This document shows positions 33,269 through 42,141 of a DNA stretch of 64,000 nt, piece after piece. The stretch's first letter is position 1, and each line of letters opens with the position of its first letter. This DNA is from Halorubrum sp. Atlit-26R (GTDB taxonomy: Archaea > Halobacteriota > Halobacteria > Halobacteriales > Haloferacaceae), in contig NZ_QPLT01000003.1 in NCBI RefSeq assembly GCF_003666015.1, positions 186,001-250,000 of the forward strand, given 5' to 3'. The notes beneath the pieces were generated by a model, which was not told where the DNA came from, did not search any database, and saw nothing but the letters and a program-made list of their open reading frames with translations. A program made the translations under genes and the position numbers.

Positions 33269-34078
33269 CTACTCGCCGGCGCCCGCGTCGGTGTCGTCCG
33301 CGTCGGTGCCGTCCGCGTCAGTCTCGTCCGCGTCGGTCTCACCGTCCTCCTCGCCGTCCGCGGCGAGGCCCGCCGCCTCGAACGCGGCCTCGACCTCCTC
33401 GACCGGGACCGTCCGGAAGCCGTCGGCCTCGGTCACGGTCGCGACCGCGAGGTCCGAGGGCTCGAACTCGTCGTCGTGGGCGGCCAGCGCCGCGACGGCG
33501 AGCTCGATGCCGTCCGAAAGCGAGAGGTCGTCGGTCCACTCGTCTTCGAGGTGGCCCTGGATCTCCTGCCGGCCGCCGCCGATGACGGTCGCCTTCCACT
33601 CGTTGGGCGTGCCCGAGGGGTCGGCGGCGAACAGGCGCGGCTCGCCGTCGTCGATGCCGCCGATGAGGAGCGCGGCGCCGTAGGGGCGCGTGCCGCCGCG
33701 CTGCGTGTTCTCTTGGATGTGGTCGGTGACGAACTTCGTCAGCGTCTCGACGCCGACCGGCTCGCCGTAGCGCAGGCGGTTCCCCTGCGACTGGCGGCGC
33801 GCGAGGTCGATCAGCTGGCGGGCGTCGGCGACGTGGCCCGCGCTCGCGGTGCCGACGTGGTCGTCGAGCTTGTGGAGCTTCTCGATGCTCTCGGCCTCCA
33901 TCAGCGACGAGGAGGGGCGAGACATCGCGACGAAGACGACGCCGTCCGTCGTCCGGACGCCGACGCTCGGCGCGCCGCGCGAGACCGCCTCGCGGGCGTA
34001 CTCGACCTGGTAGATGCGCCCGTCGGGCGAGAACAGCGACGTGCCGCGGTCGTACGCCTGCTGGTCGTTGTTTCCCAT
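33269..34078 (-). CDS. psmA: 20S proteasome alpha subunit
   Basis: This 269-residue protein is an alpha-type subunit, with no propeptide and no catalytic threonine. MGNNDQQAYDRGTSLFSPDGRIYQVEYAREA carries the alpha N-terminal signature. EKLHKLDDHVGTASAGHVADARQLIDLARRQSQ and RYGEPVGVETLTKFVTDHIQENTQRGGTRPYG follow. The RGTSLFSPDGR and GGTRPYGAALLIGG wording resembles the second alpha subunit (PsmA2) of Haloferax rather than the first. The last about 30 residues are acidic Asp/Thr/Glu repeats of about six residues. Start 34078 is preferred over the ATG one codon upstream by comparison with homologues. No beta subunit gene is nearby. Confidence 0.9.
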   Translation of the reverse strand: MGNNDQQAYDRGTSLFSPDGRIYQVEYAREAVSRGAPSVGVRTTDGVVFVAMSRPSSSLMEAESIEKLHKLDDHVGTASAGHVADARQLIDLARRQSQGNRLRYGEPVGVETLTKFVTDHIQENTQRGGTRPYGAALLIGGIDDGEPRLFAADPSGTPNEWKATVIGGGRQEIQGHLEDEWTDDLSLSDGIELAVAALAAHDDEFEPSDLAVATVTEADGFRTVPVEEVEAAFEAAGLAADGEEDGETDADETDADGTDADDTDAGAGE

Positions 34079-34282
34079 CATCGCCGATCACCCGCTCGCG
34101 CGGTGTCGCGTTCGCTCATTACCCTTCCTTACGTCGGGCCGTTGAAAAAGGGTCCGTAACCGGTACGTCTCGGAGCGACCCGGCGGCCGTCGCGCGCGGG
34201 CTCCGGCGCCGCGGTCGCCGTCGAGACGCGCCGTCCGGTCCCTCTCGGGAATCGGCGCCACGGGCCCGCTTCCGCCGCCGAC

Positions 34283-34292
34283 GGATATATCC
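34283..34292 (+). promoter_or_regulatory. TATA box of the CARDB/MacB-type operon
   Basis: GGATATATCC, a perfect palindrome, is centred 25-26 bp upstream of the ATG at 34313, fitting a leaderless promoter. The box is the only clear TATA candidate in the divergent gap with psmA. Confidence 0.6.
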
Positions 34293-34312
34293 ACGGCGGT
34301 CGCTTAGGAGAT

Positions 34313-35761
34313 ATGACATTGACGCACACAAGAACCACAGCCGCGCTGCTTGCCGCGCTGGCGCTGCTCGCGGCCGTCGGCGGGGCCTTCGCGATCGGCG
34401 GGGCGGCGGCGGTACCGGACGCGCGGATCACCGTCGGCGAGGTCGGGGCGTCGCCGAGCGACCCGACCGTGGGCGAGCGGACGGCCCTGAACGTCACGGT
34501 CTCGAACTCCGGAGGTAGCGACGCGGCGGCGAACGTCACCGAGGTCCGCGTCCGGAACGCCGACGGCGACGTGCTCGACAGCGTCTCCGGCGTCGGCGCC
34601 CTCTCGGCTGGCGACTCCCTCGACGCGACGCTGTGGACGGCGTTCGAGGAGCCGGGCGCGAAGCGGCTCACCGTCGAGGCGGTGGCGAACCAGTCGACGA
34701 GCGGCGAGTTCGTGACCGTCAGCCGCGAGGCGGTGATCGAGGTGCGCCCGACCCAGGTCGCGCTCGACCTCCGGACTCGCGCGCTCGACCCCGAGGACCT
34801 CCGGACCGACGACGGGAGCGAGACGTCGGCCGGCGACCTCGGCGTCGGCGGCATCCAGGGCATCTTCGGCGGCGGCGGCGGGCTCGACACCGGCGACGGC
34901 GGCGGACAGGGCGAGTCGCCGCCGATCGCCGACTCGCCCGTCGAGGTGACGGTGGTCAACACCGGCACCACGACCGCCGACCGCGTCAGCCTCCGAGCGG
35001 TCGGGACCGCGGTCGACGGCGGCGACGGCGCGGACGGGTCCGGCGACGGCGGCGACACCGCCTCCGACGAGACCGTCGACGTCGGCCCGTTCGTCGTCGA
35101 GGACGTCGCGCCCGGCGAGGAGCGGCGGGTGATCGTCGACCTCGGGCCGCTCGACCGGCGGTCGGACGTGACGGTCACCGCGGCGTTCCGCGCCGACACG
35201 GACCAGCGGAACGAGCGCGGCGCCGACCGCGCCGCGGAGTCGACGGTGACGTACCCGGTCCGCGAGGCGACGCCGACCGTAACGGACGCGACGGTGCGGG
35301 AGACCGCGGACGGCGCGGTCGTCGTCGACGCGAACCTCGGCAACGCGGGGAGCGGCGAGATGACGGGCGCGGTGGTCTCGGTCGGCGACGCGCCCGGCGT
35401 CGAGCCGACGCCGGCGGGCGGCGAGTACTTCGTCGGGACGCTCGGCGCGAGCGACTTCGTCGGGTTCGACCTGCCGACCGCGGTGAACGCCTCGGTCGCC
35501 GACGAGATCCCGATCCGCGTCGCCTACACCGAGCGCGGCGTCCGGTACACGGAGACGCTGACGGTGGCGGCGCCCGAACCCGACGACGACGGGGAGGCTG
35601 GGGGCACGCTCGGCCGGATCGGCGTCGGCGGCGTGGGCGCCGCGGGCGCGGTCGCGAGCGGGATCGCGCTCGTCGGCCTCGCCGGCGCGGTCGGCCTCGC
35701 GGTCAGGACCGGACGGATCGGCGGGTCGACGGGGCGGCGACGCGACGGGTCGGCGCCGTGA
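34313..35761 (+). CDS. Secreted CARDB-domain (COG1361-like) protein, C-terminal membrane anchor
   Basis: This 482-residue protein has a signal peptide (LLAALALLAAVGGAFAIGGAAA) and at least three CARDB/Ig-like modules: GERTALNVTVSNSGGSD near residue 55, VEVTVVNTGTTTADRVSL around 215, and VVVDANLGNAGSGEMTG around 340. Acidic Gly/Asp loops lie between them, and a C-terminal transmembrane helix (about 440-465) is followed by a basic tail. Such proteins are usual partners of haloarchaeal MacB-like exporters, and this one overlaps the ATPase gene (GTGA). It should lie on the outer face and may bind exported or surface material. The function is inferred. Confidence 0.82.
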   Translation: MTLTHTRTTAALLAALALLAAVGGAFAIGGAAAVPDARITVGEVGASPSDPTVGERTALNVTVSNSGGSDAAANVTEVRVRNADGDVLDSVSGVGALSAGDSLDATLWTAFEEPGAKRLTVEAVANQSTSGEFVTVSREAVIEVRPTQVALDLRTRALDPEDLRTDDGSETSAGDLGVGGIQGIFGGGGGLDTGDGGGQGESPPIADSPVEVTVVNTGTTTADRVSLRAVGTAVDGGDGADGSGDGGDTASDETVDVGPFVVEDVAPGEERRVIVDLGPLDRRSDVTVTAAFRADTDQRNERGADRAAESTVTYPVREATPTVTDATVRETADGAVVVDANLGNAGSGEMTGAVVSVGDAPGVEPTPAGGEYFVGTLGASDFVGFDLPTAVNASVADEIPIRVAYTERGVRYTETLTVAAPEPDDDGEAGGTLGRIGVGGVGAAGAVASGIALVGLAGAVGLAVRTGRIGGSTGRRRDGSAP

Positions 35762-36582
35762 GCGGCGACGCAGTCCCCGACGTCGAGGCCCGCGACGTCG
35801 AGGCTCCCGATGTCGAGGCCCGCGACATCGAGGCCGCTCCCGACCGCACGCGCGATACTGCGGCGGGCGGCGACTACGCCGTCGAGCTCCGGGACGTCGT
35901 CAAGCGCTACCCGAGCGGCGGCGGCGAGCCGGTCGTCGCGCTCGACGACGTCGACTTCGCGGTCCGGCCCGGCGAGTTCGTCGCCGTGGTGGGTCCCAGC
36001 GGCTCGGGGAAGTCGACGCTGCTGAACGTCCTCGGGCTGCTCGACGACCCGACCGCGGGCCAGCGGCTGCTCGACGGCGTCGACGTGACGAACCTCTCCG
36101 TCGCGGAGCGGACGCGGGCGCGCAAGGAGTCGATCGGGTTCGTCTTCCAGGACTTCCACCTGCTGCCGACGCTGACCGCGGTCGAGAACGTCGCGATGCC
36201 GACCGCGTTCGACGCCGGCGACGCGAGCGGCCAGGCCGCCGACCTGCTCGCCCGGTTCGGGCTCGGCGATCGGCTCGACCACGAGCCGAGCGAGCTCTCC
36301 GGCGGGCAGAAACAGCGCGTCGCCATCGCCCGCGCGCTGATCAACGAGCCGGCCGTGCTGCTCGCGGACGAGCCGACGGGGAACCTCGACACGGAGACCG
36401 GCGAGTCGATCCTCGCGGAGTTCGAGCGCGTGAAGTCGGAGGGCGTCGCCGTCATCGCGGTCACCCACGACCCGCTGGTCGAGGAGTACGCGGACCGCGT
36501 CGTCGACCTCACCGACGGCGTGATGACCGGCGGACTGCCGACCGACGGGCCGCCGGAGGGCGAGACGGGGGACGACCGATGA
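35758..36582 (+). CDS. MacB/LolD-type ABC transporter ATP-binding protein
   Basis: This 274-residue ABC ATPase of the LolD/MacB class has Walker A GPSGSGKST, the Q-loop FVFQDFHLLPTLTAVENV, the signature LSGGQKQRVAIARAL and Walker B VLLADEPTGNLD, with the switch His in VTHDP. The start is GTG at 35758, overlapping the stop of the CARDB gene. The first 30 residues are a four-fold DVEA repeat (15-bp period, 35779-35838), unusual for the family. It forms a complete exporter with the permease encoded next (ATGA overlap). Confidence 0.93.
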   Translation: MSGDAVPDVEARDVEAPDVEARDIEAAPDRTRDTAAGGDYAVELRDVVKRYPSGGGEPVVALDDVDFAVRPGEFVAVVGPSGSGKSTLLNVLGLLDDPTAGQRLLDGVDVTNLSVAERTRARKESIGFVFQDFHLLPTLTAVENVAMPTAFDAGDASGQAADLLARFGLGDRLDHEPSELSGGQKQRVAIARALINEPAVLLADEPTGNLDTETGESILAEFERVKSEGVAVIAVTHDPLVEEYADRVVDLTDGVMTGGLPTDGPPEGETGDDR

Positions 36583-37754
36583 GCGACGGCGACGGACGAG
36601 AGGCGAGCGGGCTCGGCGGGTGGCTCCGGGGCTGGCGCCCCGCGGTGTCGATGGCGTCGCGGAACCTGCGCCGGAACCGGGTACGGACGGTGCTGGCGGT
36701 GCTGGGCGTCTGTATCGGCGTGCTCGCGGTCGCGGCGCTCGGCATCTTCGGGAACGTGCTTGCGCTGGGCGCCGACGACGCCATCGGCGACATCGGCACG
36801 CAGGTCGTCGTCTCGCCGAACAACGACGCGGGCGTGGAGTCGCTGTCGGACGCGGACGTCGCCTCGATCCGGCGCGCGGTCGGCGAGCCCGCCGTCGTCC
36901 CGCTGTACTCCGACAGCGCCACGGTCGCGCGGCAGGGTGACCAGACGTTCGCGACGGTGTACGGGATCGAGGAGCCGGCACTGGCGTACGAGGCCGCCGA
37001 GGGCCGGCTCCCCGAGCGCCACCGGCAGGGCGCGATCCTCGGCGCGGGGATCGCGGAGGACCTCGGCGCCGGCGCGGGCGACACCGTCGAGATCGCGGGC
37101 TCGCAGGTGCGGGTGATCGCGGTGCTGGTCGAGAGCCAGACGTTCAGCCCGGTGGCGCCCGACGACGCCGTCTTCCTCCCGGAGTCGGCGTTCTCGGCCG
37201 ACGGCTACGCGCAGGCGCTCGTCGTCTCCGACTCGGGCGCCGAGGCGCGCGCCGCGGCCGACGCGATCCGCGAGGCGGTGAACGCGCGACAGGACCGGGT
37301 GGAGCTGTTCGAGTTGGCCGCGCTCGTCGACGAGATCAACGAGTTCTTCGACCTGCTCTCGACGTTCCTGCTCGGGCTCGGCGCCATCTCCCTCGTCGTC
37401 GCCGGCGTCTCGATCCTCAACGTGATGCTGATGAGCACCGTCGAGCGCCGGCAGGAGATCGGCGTGATGCGCGCGGTCGGCGTCGCGCGCCGCGACGTCC
37501 TCCGCGTCCTGCTCGCGGAGGCCGGGCTGATCGGCGCGGCCGGCGCCGCGGCCGGCACGCTGCTCACCGTCCTGCTCGTCGCCGGCCTCGTCGTCGCGAC
37601 GCCCGCCGTCGACGCCGCGCTCGTGCTCGACCCGACGAACGGCTACTACCTCCTGCTCGCGCTCGTGTTCGGCGTCGGCGTGGGGATCGTCAGCGGCGCG
37701 TACCCCGCGTGGAAGGCGGCCAACGAGCGCCCGGTCGAGGCGCTGCGGAACTGA
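36579..37754 (+). CDS. MacB/FtsX-type ABC transporter permease
   Basis: This 391-residue protein has an N-terminal helix (about residues 31-55), a periplasmic-type MacB_PCD domain (about 60-240) and three C-terminal helices (about 265-290, 315-345, 350-372) with the FtsX motif MSTVERRQEIGVMRAVGVARRDVL. It belongs to the MacB/FtsX superfamily, which exports lipoproteins, peptides or antibiotics, or transmits force. The genes CARDB-ATPase-permease overlap as one operon. Substrate unknown. Repeat E5 begins about 36 bp after its stop. Confidence 0.92.
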   Translation: MSDGDGREASGLGGWLRGWRPAVSMASRNLRRNRVRTVLAVLGVCIGVLAVAALGIFGNVLALGADDAIGDIGTQVVVSPNNDAGVESLSDADVASIRRAVGEPAVVPLYSDSATVARQGDQTFATVYGIEEPALAYEAAEGRLPERHRQGAILGAGIAEDLGAGAGDTVEIAGSQVRVIAVLVESQTFSPVAPDDAVFLPESAFSADGYAQALVVSDSGAEARAAADAIREAVNARQDRVELFELAALVDEINEFFDLLSTFLLGLGAISLVVAGVSILNVMLMSTVERRQEIGVMRAVGVARRDVLRVLLAEAGLIGAAGAAAGTLLTVLLVAGLVVATPAVDAALVLDPTNGYYLLLALVFGVGVGIVSGAYPAWKAANERPVEALRN

Positions 37755-37790
37755 GGCGGAAGGAATCGGACCGGTAGTACTCTCGTCTCA

Positions 37791-38263
37791 GTTATAAACA
37801 GACCGGCGCGCCAGCGAGCGCCCGGAGGGCGCGAGCCGACCGCGAGGGAGTCGGTGGCCCGGAGCGAAGCGGAGGGCCACCGACGAGGCTGGGGAGGCGT
37901 GAGGTGCGGTGCGGAGCGGTGCGGGGTGGGGACTCAAAGGGGCAGTCGCGAGGCGGTCGCAGGCGACGTAAGCACCGCAACGAGGGAGCGAACGAAGTGA
38001 GCGACCGAGTGAGGAGCGCAGCGAGCGTGCGCCCGCCTCGCGACTGGGGCTTTGGAGGTGTCCGCCGCCGATCTACAGTCGGTTATTTATAAGCGAGCGA
38101 CTGGGGCTTTGGTGGTGTCCGCCGCCGATCTACAGTCGATTATTTATAAGCGAGCGACTGGGCTTTGGAGGTGTCCGCCGCCGATCTACAGTCGGTTATT
38201 TATAAGTGAGCGACTGGGCTTTGGCAGTGTCCGCCGTCGATTCACTGTCAGCTATTTATAAAA
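37791..38263 (+). repeat. Dispersed structured repeat element E5 (candidate ncRNA, tail promoter)
   Basis: It begins with TTATAAA at 37792. The left flank of hairpin 1 is shorter than in other copies. Hairpin 1 pairs GCGCCC with GGGCGC; hairpin 2 pairs GTCGGTGGCCC with GGGCCACCGAC; hairpin 3 pairs 37943-37961 with 38028-38046 (one mismatch in 19). Four 57-bp units follow (CTG at 38044, 38101 and 38158; 38214 is one base short), each ending TATTTATAA. The last box, TATTTATAAAA at 38253-38263, is centred 27-30 bp from the ATG of the next gene. It sits between two genes of the same strand. Confidence 0.86.
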
Positions 38264-38286
38264 GACGATAGCCCAGCCAAACGCCT

Positions 38287-38721
38287 ATGTATCGCCGCGA
38301 CGCGGTCCTGTCTATGTCCCCCAAGCGGCGGGCCGTCATCCTCCTCGGCGCGGGCGCGGTCGGGTTCGGCGGCATCTGGTACCGTGAACTGACGGACTGC
38401 GAGGAGCTCGCCTGCTTCGCGTTCGAGTACCGGGGCGCGGACGACGTGGCGAGCGGACTGATCATCGAACACACCGGCGGGACGGAGCGGCTCCGCGCGG
38501 GAGACGTGTTCGTCACCAACGTCAGCACCGATTACGAGGCGGGCGAGTCCGACACCCTCGCGTGGGCCGAGTTGGACGACGACCTCGGGCCGGACGACGC
38601 GATCGACGGGGAAGCGGTACGGATTCCGATCCGGTTCCCGGACGTCGTGACGGTCCGCTGGCGTCGCGACGGTGACGAGGAGGTCGTCGGGGCGTGGGTG
38701 TACGACGACGACGAGCGGTGA
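38287..38721 (+). CDS. Small single-helix membrane protein with pilin-like domain
   Basis: This 144-residue protein has one N-terminal helix (about residues 12-30, RRAVILLGAGAVGFGGIWY), then an extracytoplasmic domain containing ELACFAFEYRGADDVASGLIIEHTGGTERLRAGDVFVTN, which resembles the immunoglobulin-like part of haloarchaeal type IV pilin-like proteins. Two cysteines (DCEELAC) may form a disulfide. No type III signal peptide is certain, so the assignment is tentative. The promoter is probably the last TATA box of repeat E5. The ATG at 38287 is supported by that spacing; an ATG at 38314 is a weaker alternative. Confidence 0.6.
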   Translation: MYRRDAVLSMSPKRRAVILLGAGAVGFGGIWYRELTDCEELACFAFEYRGADDVASGLIIEHTGGTERLRAGDVFVTNVSTDYEAGESDTLAWAELDDDLGPDDAIDGEAVRIPIRFPDVVTVRWRRDGDEEVVGAWVYDDDER

Positions 38722-38817
38722 CTCTCTCTCGTCGAGTTCGTCGACCACCCTCGCTGTGGCCCGGCTGACTCCCGAGCCCCGAAACGGATTTTGCGCGCGG
38801 CGACGCACCTGCCGGGC

Positions 38818-39294
38818 ATGGTCCTCGAAAGTGTGCGCGCCTCCCCGCACATCGTCGGAGAGTCGACGGCGAGGGAGCTCCTCGCGCTGACGGTGGTCGG
38901 CCTCCTCCTGCTCGCCTCCCTCGGGTTCGCGCTCGGTCTGGACGTCGGGCTCTCCCTGTGGTGGATCGCGCTGGCGCTCGGGATCGCCGTCGCGGCGGGA
39001 TTCGGGAGTGCGGGTCTGGTCCCGGCCGTCGGCTCGCTGTGGCTCGTCGGACTCTGGTGGTTCGCGCTCCCGCCGCTCGTCGGCTCCCTCACCGGTCGCT
39101 GGGCGGAGTCAACCCGGTACAACCACCCGCGAATGCTGGGATACGGGTACGAGTCAGCGCGCGCGGAGTTGCTCGGCGGGATCGAGTACGGGTTTAAATA
39201 TGGGCTGCTGTTCGCGGTCGTGATCGGCTTGGTCGGGTACGCGGTCGGGATGATCAGTAGTCGACTCTCGATGCGAACGAACGAGTCTCGATAA
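38818..39294 (+). CDS. Membrane protein of unknown function
   Basis: This 158-residue protein has about five hydrophobic stretches (LLALTVVGLLLLASLGFALGL, LWWIALALGIAVAAGFG, LVPAVGSLWLVGLWWFALPPLVGS, and two near the C-terminal half, GIEYGFKYGLLFAVVIGLVGYAVGM). A conserved-looking loop RYNHPRMLGYGYESARAELL lies between them. No family is recognised. GATTTTGC centred 27 bp upstream supports the ATG at 38818. It follows the pilin-like gene by about 97 bp and precedes repeat E6. Confidence 0.55.
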   Translation: MVLESVRASPHIVGESTARELLALTVVGLLLLASLGFALGLDVGLSLWWIALALGIAVAAGFGSAGLVPAVGSLWLVGLWWFALPPLVGSLTGRWAESTRYNHPRMLGYGYESARAELLGGIEYGFKYGLLFAVVIGLVGYAVGMISSRLSMRTNESR

Positions 39295-39306
39295 GCGCAG
39301 TCGCTC

Positions 39307-39662
39307 GTTTATACATCGTTGACTGTAGATCGGTGCCGAACACCTCCAAAGCCCCAGCCGCTCGACTGTACGTGATCTCTCGCTCTGCGGTGACCGCCTC
39401 CAAAGCCCCAGCCGGGAGGTCGGCGCACGCTCGCTGCGCTCCTCGGTCGCTCACTCCGTTCGCTCCCTGCGGTGCTTACGTCGCCTGCGCCGACCTCCCG
39501 GCTGCCCCTTTGAGTCCCACCCACCACCGCACAGCACCGCACCTCACGCCTCCCCAACCTCGCCGCTCGCTCCCTGCGGTCGCTCGCGGCGTCCCTCGCG
39601 CGTGCGACTCGCAGCCTGACGGCTGCTCGTCGGCACGCGCCACCGCAGTTCTATTTATAAGA
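39307..39662 (-). repeat. Dispersed structured repeat element E6 (candidate ncRNA, minus strand)
   Basis: Read on the minus strand, TTATAAATAG (39651-39660) lies about 27 bp before the core start (about 39630). Hairpin 1 pairs GCAGCC with GGCTGC; hairpin 2 pairs CGCCGC with GCGGCG; hairpin 3 pairs 39486-39504 with 39409-39427 (19 perfect positions, arms differing from those of all other copies). Two tail units, 54 bp apart here, contain the complement of CTGGGGCTTT (39402-39411 and 39348-39357). It lies between convergent genes. Confidence 0.84.
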
Positions 39663-39689
39663 AGTCGCCGCGCTGTCGAAAAGACCTAT

Positions 39690-40598
39690 TTAAACGCCGC
39701 GGCCCTGGAGCTTCTCTTCTTCTTCCATGTCCTCGTTGGACTGGCCCTTCATCCCCTTGCCCGTGCCGCTCGCGATCCGGGCGAGCTCGTCGGGGTCGTC
39801 CCAGTTGTTGACGGCCTCGACGATGGCGGTGCCCATCGCCTCGGGGTCCTCCGCGCCGAAGATGCCGGAGCCGACGAAGATGCCGTCGCAGCCGTGGTAC
39901 ATCATCAAGGCGGCGTCGGCGGGCGTCGCGATGCCGCCGGCCGCGAAGTTGACGACCGGGAGCCGCTCGGCCTCGGCGGTCTCGTGGACGAGGTCGCGCG
40001 GGGCGCCGTGTTCGCGGGCCCACTTCTCGCGCTCCTCGTAGTTGAGACCGGTGAGCGTCCGGATCTGGTTCTTGATGGTGCGCTGGTGTTTGACGGCCTG
40101 GTTCACGTCGCCCGTGCCGGCCTCGCCCTTCGTCCGGATCATCGCCGCGCCCTCGCGGATGCGGCGGAGCGCCTCGGGGAGGTTCCGGGCGCCGCAGACG
40201 AACGGCGAGGTGAAGTCGCGCTTGTCGGTGTGGTACTCGTCGTCGGCGGGCGTCAGCACCTCCGACTCGTCGATCATGTCGACGCCGAGCGACTCTAAGA
40301 TCTCCGCCTCCTTCCGGTGGCCGATCCGCGATTTCCCCATCACCGGGATCGACACCTCGTCGATGACCTCGGGGACGCGCTCGGGGTCGGGCATCCGCGC
40401 GACGCCGCCGCGCTTGCGGATGTCCGCCGGGACGTGTTCGAGCACCATCACGGCGACCGCGCCGGCGTCCTCCGCGATGCGGGCCTGTTCGCGGTTGACG
40501 ACGTCCATGATCACGCCGCCCTTCTGCATCTGCGCGAAGCCGCGCTTGACCAGCTCGGTCCCCCGCTTCAGCTCCTCCAGATCGGTGGCCTCAGCCAT
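39690..40598 (-). CDS. pdxS: Pyridoxal 5'-phosphate synthase subunit PdxS
   Basis: This 302-residue synthase subunit of the deoxyxylulose-independent vitamin B6 pathway combines ribose 5-phosphate, glyceraldehyde 3-phosphate and ammonia. [43 protein letters not shown] (Lys89) and GEAGTGDV are diagnostic, followed by the late [16 protein letters not shown] and [12 protein letters not shown]. Length is normal. An ACTTAACG box 27 bp upstream supports the ATG at 40598. The glutaminase partner pdxT is not within the window. The C terminus is short and acidic. Confidence 0.96.
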   Translation of the reverse strand: MAEATDLEELKRGTELVKRGFAQMQKGGVIMDVVNREQARIAEDAGAVAVMVLEHVPADIRKRGGVARMPDPERVPEVIDEVSIPVMGKSRIGHRKEAEILESLGVDMIDESEVLTPADDEYHTDKRDFTSPFVCGARNLPEALRRIREGAAMIRTKGEAGTGDVNQAVKHQRTIKNQIRTLTGLNYEEREKWAREHGAPRDLVHETAEAERLPVVNFAAGGIATPADAALMMYHGCDGIFVGSGIFGAEDPEAMGTAIVEAVNNWDDPDELARIASGTGKGMKGQSNEDMEEEEKLQGRGV

Positions 40599-40738
40599 AT
40601 CGGATCGATGGGTCGCCGGCCACTTAACGGGTCGCTTTCGGGCGGATGGACCGGGCGAAACCCGCGTTCGCGGCCCGTCCGCTCGCCGCGCGCGGCGCCA
40701 CCGCAACCGCGAAGTCCCCCGCCGTCCAAGCCGCTGGC

Positions 40739-41425
40739 GTGACCACCGGAGCCATCCTCGCGGGCGGCCGCTCGACGCGCTTCGGCGACGCCGACAAGGC
40801 CGTCGCGCCGATCGCCGGCGTCCCGATGATCCGCCGCGTCGCGGACCGGCTCGCGGGGACCGACGACCCGGTCCCGCCCGGCGCCGACCGCGCGAGCGGC
40901 GGTGACCCGGTCGTCGACGAACTCGTCGTCAACTGCCGCCCCGACCAACGGAATGCGATCACGGAGGCCCTGTCGGGTCTCCCGCTCCCCGTCCGCTGGG
41001 CGCTCGACGAGGAACCGGACCTCGGACCGCTCGCCGGGATCCGGAACGCCTGTCGGGCGGCGACCGACCCGTACGCCGCCGTCGTCGCCTGCGACATGCC
41101 GTTCGTCGATCCGTCGTTCCTCGCCTCCCTGCGCGAGCAGGCGGCGGAGCCGGGGGTCGAGGCCGCGGTCCCGCGGCTCGACGACCGCTGGTACCAGACG
41201 ACGCAGGCCGTCTACGCGACCGAGCCGGCCGCGGCCGCCTGCGACCGCGCGCTCGACCGCGGCGACCGGAAGGTGCTCGCGATGGTGGACCGACTGGAGG
41301 AAGTCGTCCTCGACGACGAAGCGATCCGGTCGCTGACGACCGAGCGCACCTTCACGAACGTCAACACGCAGTCCGAACTCGACGAGGCCGAGCGGGCGGT
41401 CGCCGCCGCCGTCGACGCGGAGTGA
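40739..41425 (+). CDS. mobA: Molybdenum cofactor guanylyltransferase (MobA-like)
   Basis: This 228-residue nucleotidyltransferase begins [22 protein letters not shown] (read from GTG 40739), the nucleotide-binding signature of the MobA/NTP_transf_3 family. [35 protein letters not shown] adds the conserved metal-binding aspartate (CDMPF). MobA attaches GMP to molybdopterin to make the guanine dinucleotide cofactor. The start is chosen because upstream codons are an arginine/alanine shadow. It is convergent with the J-domain gene and lies far from other cofactor genes. Confidence 0.9.
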   Translation: MTTGAILAGGRSTRFGDADKAVAPIAGVPMIRRVADRLAGTDDPVPPGADRASGGDPVVDELVVNCRPDQRNAITEALSGLPLPVRWALDEEPDLGPLAGIRNACRAATDPYAAVVACDMPFVDPSFLASLREQAAEPGVEAAVPRLDDRWYQTTQAVYATEPAAAACDRALDRGDRKVLAMVDRLEEVVLDDEAIRSLTTERTFTNVNTQSELDEAERAVAAAVDAE

Positions 41426-41453
41426 GAGCCGGCGACAGGCAGCGAACCGTCGA

Positions 41454-42029
41454 TCAGCTCTTTAGAACCTCGTACGCCTCGTTGAGCCGCTTGAACCCCT
41501 CCTCGTCGCCGTCCTCGCCGTCCGGGTGGAGCCGCTTCGCGCGCTCGCGGTACCGCCGGCGGACCGCCTCGCTGTCGGCCGTCCGATCGAGCCCGAGCGT
41601 CTCGTACGCCTCCCGCTCGCTCATCCGGTCGGCCGCCGGCGCGCGGTCGCGGGGGTCTCTGCCCCCGGTTCCACCGGGACCTCCCGGTCCGCTCGCTCCG
41701 CCCCTCCCGCGGCCCCCAGCTCGCCGTCCCTCAGCCGCGCCTCGACCGCCGTCGGTGCCGGCGGCGCGGTACGCGCGCTCCCGGTTGGCCTCGGCGCGAG
41801 CGCGCTGTCTGGCCCGTTCGCGCTCCGTCGGCCCCGCCTGCTCGGCCGACCGCCGCGCTTGGTCGTGGAGGCGCCCGCTGGCGTGGTACCAGAGGAAGTA
41901 GGAGACGGCGCCGAACGGCACCGCGAGCGCCAGCGCGATCGGGTGGAGGACGACCCCGCCGATCAGGAGCAGCGCCGTCATGCCGACGAACGCTCCGGCG
42001 AGCCCCACGACGATCGTTCGGTTCGTCAC
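41454..42029 (-). CDS. Membrane protein with C-terminal J domain
   Basis: This 191-residue protein has two hydrophobic helices at the N terminus (IVVGLAGAFVGMTALLLIGGVV and ALALAVPFGAVSYFLWYHA). A low-complexity Arg/Gly/Ala-rich linker follows, then a J domain (about 140-191: AYETLGLDRTADSEAVRRRYRERAKRLHPDGEDGDE). The HPD tripeptide is intact, so it may recruit DnaK to the membrane. The start is GTG at 42029. Divergent from mutS by about 110 bp. The function is unknown beyond that. Confidence 0.85.
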   Translation of the reverse strand: MTNRTIVVGLAGAFVGMTALLLIGGVVLHPIALALAVPFGAVSYFLWYHASGRLHDQARRSAEQAGPTERERARQRARAEANRERAYRAAGTDGGRGAAEGRRAGGRGRGGASGPGGPGGTGGRDPRDRAPAADRMSEREAYETLGLDRTADSEAVRRRYRERAKRLHPDGEDGDEEGFKRLNEAYEVLKS

Positions 42030-42141
42030 GGCCGTATTCGGAGGCGGAGGACCGTAAGGCTCTCGCCGCCGGCGAGGGCGCCCCCGCGTCGCCCTACTGC
42101 TCTCCGCACCGTTTATGCCCGCGGCCGCCCGGGTACGGGGT

